This document shows, piece by piece, positions 55,295 through 64,000 of a stretch of 64,000 nt of DNA. The stretch is from Nepenthes gracilis (taxonomy: Eukaryota; Streptophyta; Magnoliopsida; Caryophyllales; Nepenthaceae). The notes beneath the pieces were generated by a model. The model ran no database searches. It worked only from the letters and a program-made list of their open reading frames with translations, and was not told the origin of the DNA. The position numbers were made by a program, and so were the translations under genes. The stretch lies in contig BSYO01000023.1 in the NCBI GenBank assembly GCA_033239525.1, forward strand, positions 15,246,763 through 15,310,762, read 5' to 3'. Position 1 is the first letter of the stretch, and every line of letters begins with the position of its first letter.

Positions 55295-57033
55295 ATGGCG
55301 CCAGGAGTAAAAGATCTTGCCTCTTCATTGAACTTTGCTGATCTTAAAGCCATCAGAGCACGGTAAAAGATTCCAAGCTTGTTGGGCATGGTGATCCCTA
55401 ATGCCCACAATAGGGCTTGCAGTCCTCTTGATGGTTTCGCTACTATCTATGAAGTCCACCTTAAAGGTGGTCTTCGATACCCCGAGCCGCTGGAACTCTA
55501 TGAGATAATGAGAGACCTTCAAGTCCCTGTGGCCAGACTTCAGTCTAACGCTGTTAGGTATCTAGTTTCTCTTTGTATCTTTGGGCATTCTCATGAGAAG
55601 CTCCTTGATTCGAGGGCGGTGAAAGTCATTTTGAGATTTTCGCACAATCAAGACTGAGTTGTCACAACCCCATGCCCTAAGTTTCTGGTGATGAGTGGTG
55701 GGAACCTTGAATCCACCAAAAGGTGAAAGGATAAATTTTTCTTCCTAGGCATCCCTCAGGTTTGGGACATCCCCAATCAGTGGGAAAACATGGAGTCCAG
55801 GTTTCATGAGGACATTACGACTAAGAAGAGGGCCACTATGAAGGACTTCACAAACCTGTTGCTAGCTAATCTCAATTCTTTTAATGAGAACAAAAAGAAA
55901 AAGTAGCTAAGGCCTGAGTTCTTTGTACAAGCCAAGTGGGAGAGCCAGCCCGAGAACTCTGGCGCCATTAGCACTCCCAACAAGAAGAAGAAACTGAAGA
56001 AAAAATGGCAGGCTCTAAGGATTGAGGAAGTGTCCAAGCAGACAACTAAGAGTCATCAGACTGAGACCTTGGAGGGTCTGACGGTGATCATTGAGTTCCC
56101 TTCCTCCTCCGATGATGACAAGACTGTCATTGAACACCTGTTCAAGAAAAAGGTGCCAGTCCGAGGAGTTTGGGACATTGGGACATCAATGGTTGCGAAG
56201 CCTGCCAAGCAACCTTCTGAGGCTGCAGTCTTGTACATGGAGTCACCAGTTGCTCCTCCTCCTCTCAGCGAGCCCGTGCTTGATATTTCCTCTATTTTTA
56301 CTAATGAGGTCTCGGATTAGATGGACAATCCATCCAAGGACATTATTGAGGAGCAGGCTGCGGGGGAGGCTAAGACGACTCGGGCCAGTGAAGCAGTGGT
56401 GATGATTGCGATGGCATACTCTGAGACTACTAAGGCTGAGGAGACTACCACGATCATAGAGCCTCCCTCCTTAAAATCCAAATTTATAGCCCGTGATGAT
56501 TCCACCTGAGGTCTGAGAGGAGGCCCTGGCCGAGAATGTTGTTAGGGCTCCGAGTGCTAATAAAGCTGAGATTGGGGCTGCAGAGCCTTTTGAAGCCGCT
56601 AAGCCCTCAGTCCTCAATCATGATGGAGTCGCCCCTATGTCCGAGACCAGGGTTGAGGTTCCGGTGGTGCCTGCTATCGAGTCACTGGAGTCCGAGGAGA
56701 ACTATAAGCTGGAAAAAGATAATGCTCACCTCAAGGATGAAATCAATCGGGCGAAGAGGCACGTTGACCAGTTTGCAGGGGCAAATATCCACATTAGAGA
56801 ACGAGTTGACCACCCGCATTCGCCCTCATGAAGTTGAGAACATGCTGTTGGCACGGTTATGGGAGGGGATCAATATTAGTCAACATATTGCCCGGCTAAT
56901 TGATCTTAACTTTCCAATCGAATTTCTTAATCCAGAGAACCGATCTGCTCAATATCGTGAGAACCTCGTGGGAGAGCCCCAAGCCAGCTACGGATCATCA
57001 GCACCTTCATCCGGGCGCTCTACTCCTCCTTAG
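55295..57033 (+). pseudogene. Antisense gene (aORF) of element C, mosaic
   Basis: ATG at 55295 (MAPGVKDLAS). The N-terminal domain has PLDGFATIYEVHLKGGLR and RLQSNAVRYLVS, closest to element D, with single stops near 55363 and 55655. A Lys-rich stretch (55890-56040) and an acidic Ser/Pro-rich region (56040-56510) follow, with stops. A coiled coil is at 56637-56800. The C-terminus (56830-57033) has ARLWEGINISQHIARLIDLNFPIEFLN and ends in a Ser/Pro tail, closest to element A. No intron could be located. Function unknown. Confidence 0.7.
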
Positions 57034-57442
57034 CTTTTGTAACTAATGTATTTTTTGAGTAAATGTAATCAATAAAACGGCATCTTTATTGATCTTATGT
57101 GTCTTTTGCCCCTTTTGTTGTTGTTTTTGTCGTTGAATTTTTTTGGCCAACTCTATGTGCACAAGTTGGCTGTCTACCTTGCTTAAGACACTATTGGCGT
57201 TTTTAAAAAGACTTGAGCCTTTGAATAGATATTGGGGTTAACCTGGATGTTGTGCCAAATCTGATCTATTTTCACGTGAGAGCAAAGTTTTGGTGGCATT
57301 GCCATAGTGCGTACTTGGGCAGCCAACGTTTTGGGCAGACTGCCCTGTTTCTGTCGACCGTCGTTGATTGATCATGCAATATCCTTGTGTAGGAGGTCGT
57401 CACGCGTGTTGTTTAAACCTCCTAAGATTTTGACCGTGAACG

Positions 57443-57602
57443 GGCCACTCAGATGATCAAATTTTAATTCGACCATTAGTAGGCCGCCTGGATGACCGGG
57501 GTTTAAGTACAACCGCTCATGGGCCGCCTAAATAACAAGGGTTTAAATACAACCGTTCATTGGTCATCTGGATGACCAAGGTTTAATAGCGAGCGGGTAA
57601 AA
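57443..57602. repeat. 40-bp tandem repeat of element C
   Basis: Four units starting at 57443, 57483, 57523 and 57563 (GGCCGCCTGGATGACCGGGG, then TTTAAGTACAACCGCTCATG). This is the reverse complement of the 40-bp repeat of element A. Confidence 0.85.
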
Positions 57603-57789
57603 ATTCACCCGACTTAAGGGCAATTTAGGTCATTTTAGTCCTACAATCAAACATTCAGACACACACATACATACATAACATGAAAGGGAGATAACAAAAT
57701 GATACAATGCACATGAAAAAAGGATACTTATTTTATTAAGAAAGTATATTCTCTTACAAGCACACATATGGACGACATACCTGGACCCT

Positions 57790-59089
57790 TACTGGAAGTA
57801 GTGCTTAAGGTGGGTCACATTCCATGTCTATAGAACCAACTTGCCTTCCTGGATCCGGAGCTTGTATGCTCTGTTCCGTAGGATGACAGAGACTAAAGAA
57901 GGTCCTTCAAAATTTGGGGAGAGTTTATTCCGATTGGCAACCTGACCTGTGGCTTCGATGCTCCCCAAAATCAAGTCCCTAACGCTGAACTGTCATACTT
58001 TTACCTTCTTGTTGTAATAGCACGCAATCCATTACTGCTAGGCTGCGGTTCACATCTTAGTAGCGCCATGGGCTTCTTCCAACAAGTCTAGAAGTTCCCT
58101 AATTTTCTGGGAATTGCCATGTAGGTCGAAGGATTTGACCCTGAAATTATCGCTTTAATTCCATAACAGAGGCTGAACGGAGTCTCGCAAGTCGGCTCCT
58201 TTGGGGTCGTCCGATAGGACCAAAGGACAGAAGGCATCTCATCTTCCCACGATCCCCCGGCGTCCTCCAACGTGGTCTTGAGACCGTGGAATAGTGTGCA
58301 GTTTATGATTTCTACATGTCCATTTGCTTGCAGGTATGCCACCAAAGTGTGGATTAATTTGACACCCAAATTGGTGCAATACTTGGTAAAATGCCTTCCC
58401 GAGAATTGGGTTTTGTTGTCAATAACGATCACCTCAGGAACACCAAATCTGCTGATTATATTCTGGCGGATGAAATCAAGAGCATTGTGCTCTGTAATCT
58501 TGGCCAACGGGATGGCTTCAACCCACTTAGTGAAATAATCAATACTTGCGATAATGAATTTCCTTTGTCTCGATGCAATGGGAAATGGGTCGAGGATGTC
58601 AAGCCCCCACTTTGCGAAGGGCCAAGGAGCCTGGAGAGATTTTAGCTCAACAGGCAGCTGGTGGTGAAGATTGTCATGAAGCTGGCAATTTTCACATCTT
58701 TTTATGAACCCGAGTGCATCTTTTTTAATCGTCGGCCAATAGTAACCTTTGCGTATGATTTTAAATACTAAATTCATGCTGCTAATATGTGATCCACAAA
58801 TCCCGAGATGGACTTCACCTAGGGCATAGTCGACCTCTTCCGAAGTGAGGCATCGGAGGTACGAAGTCGAGTAACCACGGTGATACAGTCGTCCGTCGAC
58901 CACGGTGTAACATCCGATCGTCTTTTTGACCTGCTTAGCCTCTACTGTGTCCTCTATAAGGATTCCATCGGTTAGGTATTTTAGGTATAGCGTCATCCAG
59001 TTTTTAGCGTCGGAGATCTGTATCACTTCCAGCTCCTCCGTGCTGGGGATGCCAAGAACTTCTCGCATGTCCCTCGAGTACTGTTCCAA
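57790..59089 (-). pseudogene. Integrase of element C, core open
   Basis: A 333-codon open frame (59089-58088) covers the zinc-binding part (VHLGICGSH, CENC) and the whole catalytic core: GLDIL with the first Asp, SIDYFTKWVEA, VIDNKTQF with the second Asp (the usual G of DNG reads K) and NGHVE with the third acidic residue. It then shifts frame after CYGIKAII; the C-terminal part runs on in pieces to about 57800. Of the integrases here this is the best preserved. No start codon is expected, because integrase is cut from the polyprotein. Confidence 0.85.
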
Positions 59090-60010
59090 ATGTTTGGTTT
59101 CCGCCGCCCTAACAAGCTAGTCGGCCTTCCTATTCTCAGTTCTGGGAACATGGATAAGGGTCATCTTGTCGAATCTCCTGCTTACCTCCTTTACCTTGGC
59201 CAAATATTTAGTCAGGTGAGGGTTACATGCCTCGAAATTTTTATTAACCGTGTTGACGACCAATTCAGAGTCGCTGTAGACAGTTAGTCATTTTTTTGAG
59301 TACTCTTTAGCAAACCTCAATCCAACCAATAGGGCTTCATATTCGCCAACATTGTTAGTTGCTCGGAAGTCAAGGGGGAGCGAGTACTTCACTTCAAACC
59401 CATCTAGGATTTTTAGGACCACTTGGCTCCATTGCTCCAAGTCAGTAGACGATCCATCCACGTTGAGGACCCACTCCGGCTCTTCCCCGTGCTATTCTGC
59501 ACCCTTAGCGGGCGGTTCCTCAGAGATTGGTGTCGTGATCTCGATGATAAAGCCGGCCAAAGCCTGCCCTTTAATAGCGGCTAGGGCTGAAACTCGATGT
59601 CAAACTCTCCCAATTTGATAGCCCACTTTACCAACCATCCGAAAATGTCAGGTTTCTGGAAAATGCTCTTCAGAGACAAGTCGGTGAGAACAATCACACG
59701 ATGGACCTAGAAGTAAGGTTTCAACTTTTGGGCAGAGAAGACAAGTGCCAAGGATAGTTTTTCTGCATGTGGGTAGCGTATCTCCGGGCCGGTAAACGTT
59801 TTGCTCACGTAGTAGACCGGTCGGTGGATATTGGAGTCCCGGCATATGAGGACGGAGCTAAGGGCCACCTCCGACACTGCCAGGTAAAGGTACAGCTCCT
59901 CTCCGTCCTTGGGTGATGATAGCAATGGAGGACTGGCCAGATACCGCTTTAACTCATCAAAGACTGTCTGACACTCCGTCATCCACTGGAATCTACTCAC
60001 CTCTGTTCCC
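59090..60010 (-). pseudogene. RNase H and second (archaeal-type) RNase H of element C
   Basis: The native RNase H lies within 59707-60010 and below: ELYLYLAVSEVALSSVLI, YYVSKTFTGPEIRY, KLKPYF. The second domain (about 59110-59470) has VDGSS, NNVGEYEALLVGL, VYSDSELVVN and KAD, so all expected acidic positions are visible. One stop sits between EYSKK and LTVYSD near 59287. Several frame changes separate the two domains around 59490-59700. Confidence 0.8.
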
Positions 60011-60019
60011 CTTAACGCC

Positions 60020-60840
60020 TTAAAGAAATGCTGGTGCTTGTTGCCTGACTTCGTCAAGAAACGGGATAAGGCCGCCAGTTGCCCAATTAACCGCTGGATG
60101 TCCTTGACGGTTTGTGGTAGAGACATGCCCGCAAGGGCCACAATCTTTTCTGGGTTTACCTTGATCCCTCACTGGGAGATGATAAAACCCAGGAACTTCC
60201 CAACGGATACTCCGAAGACGCATTTAGCTTCATTTGATGTGCGCGGAGGACCGCGAAAGATTCAGTCAGATTGCGAATATGATCATTGGTGGTCTTACTC
60301 TTAACGAGCATATCGTCGATGTACACCGCCGTATTGTGGCCGATCTACCTTTCAAACATCTTATTTACGAGCTGTTGGTAAGTAGCGCCTGCGTTCTTTA
60401 GACCAAAAGGTATGACCTTGTAGCAATAAGTGCCTTGGTCCGTCATGAACGAGGTGCACTCCTCATCCTTTAGGCTTATCCGAATCTAGTTATAACCCAA
60501 GTATACATCCATGAAACTCAACAGCTCATGTCCGGATGTCTAGTCTACTAACAGGTTAATCTGGGGTAAGGGAAAGTTGTCTTTAGGGCAAGCTTTGTTA
60601 ACGTCAGTGAAGTCGACGCATATTTGTCATTTTCCATCACTTTTCTTTACCAAGACGATGTTCAAAAGCCAATCCAAATACTGGACCTCCCTGATAAAGT
60701 CGGTGTCCAACAACTTTTTTACTTCTTCCCGAATGGCAATCAATTTTTTCATGGAGTGGTTTCTCAACTTCTACTTGACAGGCTTACGGCTAGAATCGAG
60801 ACCCAACTTGTAGACCATTATTTCGGTTGAAATCCAAGGC
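60020..60840 (-). pseudogene. Reverse transcriptase of element C
   Basis: Blocks in order on the minus strand are VYKLGLDSSRKP (near 60800), AIREEVKKLLDTDFIREVQYLDW, KWQICVDFTDVNKACPKDNFPLPQ, FMDVYLGYN, YCYKVIPFGLKNAGATYQQLVNKMF and the catalytic YIDD box near 60315. Isolated stops occur (after PVK, after LLVD, in GYN*IRI), and there is a frame change near 60230. Confidence 0.8.
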
Positions 60841-61029
60841 ATATCTACGAGAGTTTGTGCGAAGATGTTCGCGTTTTGCCGTAAAAATGTGATCAACTTA
60901 TCACGCAATGTCCCATTGAGTGAGCCGTTGATCTGTACACACCTTGCCAAATCTTCTGGGTTTAGTGGGATTAGATCGATTACCTCTCTGAACTGCGCTT
61001 ACTGTAAAGTTGCTTCATCTCGATGGTCG

Positions 61030-61660
61030 AGTTCTCCTACCAATCTGGCATTGCCACTTGGGGCGATCTAGGACATGTAACATGTCTGCCCAGTGACTTG
61101 GTCACGAGCACCTCACCTACACCGCAAACTATTGGAAATTTTATTTTGAGGTGCGGTATCAAAGTGATGGCTCCAAACGTTGTTAGGCACGGGCGGCCAA
61201 GTATAGTGTTGTAAACGGATGACAAGTCAACTACTAAGAAGGTGAGCATTCGACTCGCCGTTCTTGGATATATGCCCAATGTCACTTCTAACTGGATCAT
61301 CCCTTGGACAAGCACTGGTTCATTGTCAAGGCCATATAATGGGCCTTCGACAGGCATTAAATGACTCTTTTTTAAACCAAGTTTAAAAAATGCACAAAGA
61401 TAAAGTAAATCACGTAAACTTTAATTATCAATTAATACTTATTTAAGTTGGTAATTGGTGCTACCATCTGAAACGAGGGCAGATACAATTAGGGGATCTG
61501 CAAGGGGAGAAACTACATACTCAAAATCATCATTACTAAAACTAATGATATTATTCTCAGTGCACTGCTTCTTCTTCTCGACATGCTGCTCCCCATGGTC
61601 TGCCGGAGTCTTGGCAAGCCAAATTGTAATCATATTGACTACTCCTACCATAACCCGATT
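61030..61660 (-). pseudogene. Protease of element C
   Basis: 61439-61651 has PLADPLIVSALVSDGSTNYQLK. The active-site region just after it (near 61420) reads IDN then a stop. 61037-61357 is open with EGPLYGLDNEPVLVQG, VDLSSVYNTILGRPCL and FGAITLIPHLK. The domain is whole in length, but the active site is interrupted. Confidence 0.8.
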
Positions 61661-63219
61661 CCGTAGAGGAGACGGTTCCGGGCCTTCACCGCCTTCTATG
61701 CCGGAGCTCTAGCCAAAGTTCTTAACGAACCTGGTAAGGTGGCCTATGCTGATCAACACTTCTTTTTCCCACTAGAGTGTCTTGTAATCTTTGGTGGAGG
61801 GTCTGAGAGATCGATGGAAATCACAATATTTGGTTGAATTCCCTCTTTCCACCTTCTTAAGTGGCTTTGGCCACTTAAGGAACTTCTCACCTCGAATCTG
61901 CATTAGGACATTTGAACCCGTGTCGGTCAAGGGCATTAGGCTGATTCGCCCGTAGTCCTTGCACTCTGGCTATCCGGTCCTGTGGTGCTTCCGACGGGGG
62001 TGATCACCGTCGCTATACTTCCTCTTTCCTACAGCCGGGAAAGAGCGAGGCTGTTCGGTCTGCTTGGGACGCTTAGCCTCGTTGGCCTCCTCTACCGCTG
62101 CGTAGGACCTGGTGATGGTTTTTGCTTCCCAAAAGGTCTATAGATTCTTATGCGCCAGGTGCCTAAAGAAATTTTTATATGTCAACATAGAGATAAAACT
62201 GCCCAATTTCATATGCTCTGTGAATCTTGGGATCCGCCTAACTTCTACCATGAAGCGATCCAGAAACTTTTACGGATTCTCCTCGTGCTTCTACTTGATA
62301 TGCGATAGGTGCTAGGGCTGCTTCTCCTCTCAACGGCTGGAGGCATACTGTGACAGGAAAAGGTCAGTCAGTTCTCAAAAGTTTTGGATTGAATCCGATG
62401 GGAGATGATGGAACCAAATACGTGTGTCCCCCTTTAAGGTATGTGGGAAGCAGCGACACATGGCCATGTCCCCCAACCCTTGTAGACCCAGATAGGTGCG
62501 AAAGTGGGCAAGGTGGTCAATAGGATCAGCGCTCCCATTGTACGAGTCAAGGGTTTTCATTTTGAATTTTGCGGGCATGGGACGACTTAAGATCTCCACT
62601 GTGAAAGGAGATCTATCTAGATCTGTCGCACACTCATTGCGGTTCTAGATTTTCTCCCGTCCTAGATCTGTTCGAGCTGCACTGGCTAATCTTTTGAAGT
62701 TGAGAAATGTTCTCAACTCTGTCCTTACTCTGGTGTGGCCAGTAGCTGGCTGGTTACTACCTCCAGTGGATCTGACGAATCAGGAGGCTCCTTCTTCGAC
62801 TCGAGGCTTTGAGTCCGCCCGAGTATATCAGGGGTTTCTTCGCTTCGGACTTTCGTTGCGAGTCATGCTACCTGAATGTCCCTTTAGTCTGAGTCAGCTT
62901 TGGGCCTGTGAGGGCTCTAGCATCTGAGTGTTGGCCGGCCTTTTGGATTTCCTCGCCGGTTTCTTCTTCCTTTGGCCTCCTCTCATGGTGGCCGGCACAA
63001 GGACTTTGTTGGCGAAGCCTCCTACTGTGCATGCTCCTATAGGGAGCAAAATATTTGGAGCATCTTATTCGTATTCTACATGTGCTCCACCAGATTTTGG
63101 AAGAAGGGTGCAGGTACCCCATTGACAATCTCGTTGACCAGGATACCCACAGCGCGGTCCTGATCCGATGAGGTCACGTCTCTGGTGGGGTCGCTGGCTT
63201 GTGTCCTTGTGTTTACCAT
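61660..63219 (-). pseudogene. Gag of element C
   Basis: ATG at 63219 (MVNTRTQASDPTRDVTSSDQD), nearly the same start as element A. The first part is open to 63076, followed by a Lys/Arg-rich basic stretch (62868-63070). The capsid core is at 62375-62599 (DPIDHLAHFRTYLGLQGL, LKGDTRIWFHHLPSD). Then come QYASSR-, FMVEARRIPRFT- and FLRHLAHK-type pieces at 62150-62340, the MQIRGEKFLKWPK block near 61890 and a knuckle remnant near 61800. Several frame changes and stops. Confidence 0.8.
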
Positions 63220-63300
63220 TTTAGTTGATGATACAAACATTGACGGTGATGCTGAGGAAAGTATCTGAGCAAGGTGGTAGGCTTTTTGTAAGCGTTTTTC

Positions 63301-63315
63301 ACAGATAGCGCCAAT
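63301..63315 (-). other. Primer-binding site of element C
   Basis: The minus strand reads TTGGCGCTATCTGTG directly after the 5' LTR. Confidence 0.75.
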
Positions 63316-64000
63316 AATGCATCTTGGAACCAAATTTCGAATGGGTTTGGGTTACGTTGATCGTTGAATCTGGCTCCATCCACCCACCACTGAAACAAAC
63401 AAGGGGTCAGGTGCTGGCGGGGTATTGTCCTATCGAAAATATTTCGACTCTCAAATCAGTAAAACAGCCTTCCAAGAATCGGGAAGATAGGGGAAAAAGA
63501 TGAATGAGGAGAAAAACAGAGAGTGCTTGTGGTGAAGATATGGCTCTCGCCTAGAGAGGATAAGGTTGCTCGTGAGAAGCATTGGTTCCTGTCCCAGGAT
63601 TCCTAGGAATCGTTGTGACAGGAGAGAAAGAGAGCGTGGGCATCCTGTGAGTATAAGAGCTTGAAATGACGCAATGTGAGCTCTATGGGATTCCTCCTGG
63701 CAAAAGGAGCACAAGCTTGAAAGCGATTTAAGTTGATGTGAGAGCGTTTGTTCGCTGCAGAAAAGCCTGTCCTAGAGTATAGACTCTATGGCCTTCTTAT
63801 AGTTGAGAAGTTGAGTATCCTTCCTTAGGTAAGAGTGCTTGATTCCAATGCTGTGCTGGTCCAACTTCCTTTCTCGGCGCTGACATTAGTGACGGTGACG
63901 ATTCCTTAGGAGGATCGCCTTCCTTCTGTGTTTTTGTAACAGTTAGGTTTTACAGTAAACGGGGGAGAGAATCCAGCATTTTTCTCATGGAGTGCGCGTT
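63316..64000 (-). repeat. 5' LTR of element C (A-like), cut by window end
   Basis: Begins TAATGCATCTTGG in plus orientation, which is the LTR 3' terminus on the minus strand. The first 50 bases resemble the reverse complement of the element A LTR end (TTTGGGTT and GTTGATCG blocks). Beyond about the first 13 bases it shows no match to the 3' LTR at 53743-54479. A TATA-like TATAAGAAGG is the complement of 63791-63800. Confidence 0.7.

Larger units (their letters stand above)
53743..64000 (-). mobile_element. Element C: mosaic Tat-type retrotransposon, right end outside window
   Basis: Read on the minus strand: 5' LTR (63316 onward), primer-binding site, gag, protease, RT, two RNase H domains, integrase, 40-bp repeats, antisense gene and 3' LTR (53743-54479). 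The 5' LTR end, gag start, 40-bp repeats and aORF C-terminus resemble element A. The aORF N-terminus and 3' LTR resemble element D. The two LTRs of one element should be near-copies, and here they are not, so the unit looks like a recombinant or a compound of two elements. Confidence 0.75.

Overview
This is nuclear DNA of a flowering plant, almost entirely built of decayed and nested LTR retrotransposons. The evidence is plant-type Ty3/gypsy and Ty1/copia polyproteins, GT-AG introns, TATA boxes inside LTRs and AT-rich spacers. The species cannot be told from the sequence. No bacterial, viral or CRISPR features were seen.

Layout. (1) 1-4496: element F, minus strand, Ty3/gypsy, cut by the left window edge. 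(2) 4497-12146: a host segment holding a worn-out Ty1/copia element (about 5008-10783) and two exons of a minus-strand host gene (10972-11269 and 11576-11612). (3) 12147-18240: element D, minus strand, 6.1 kb, with a perfect CTTAT target-site duplication (TSD). It keeps only a gag fragment and an antisense gene; pol is gone. (4) 19088-40924: element A, plus strand, with 1023-bp LTRs and TSD ATTTT. It is interrupted inside its second RNase H domain by a PIF/Harbinger-like MITE (24452-35093, TSD TTA). That MITE is itself interrupted by element B (25242-35038, 419-bp LTRs, TSD GCTGG). (5) 41112-53117: element E, minus strand, 12 kb, strongly decayed. (6) 53743-64000: element C, minus strand, cut by the right window edge. 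Its two ends carry unrelated LTRs, so it looks like a mosaic.

Elements A-F look like the Tat clade of Ty3/gypsy. All have gag, an aspartic protease and reverse transcriptase, or remnants of these. A, B, C and E also show the hallmark second (archaeal-type) RNase H ahead of the integrase. Several primer-binding sites follow the TGGCGCCGTCTGTGGGAA pattern. Between integrase and the 3' LTR lies a long region with element-specific tandem repeats (40, 46, 54 and about 63 bp units). The same region holds an extra gene on the strand opposite to gag-pol (called aORF here).

The aORF is the most interesting feature. Five copies are visible (in D, B, A, E and C). They share an N-terminal domain like the Pfam family called 'putative gypsy type transposon', an acidic or Ser-rich middle, a coiled-coil segment and a short conserved C-terminal motif. 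Three copies have a GT-AG intron at the same place, and four have a TTTAAA-type TATA box about 90-140 bp before the ATG. This describes a separately transcribed, spliced gene carried backwards in these elements. Element D, which has lost pol but keeps the aORF, and element C, whose apparent recombination point falls inside the aORF, make it more notable.
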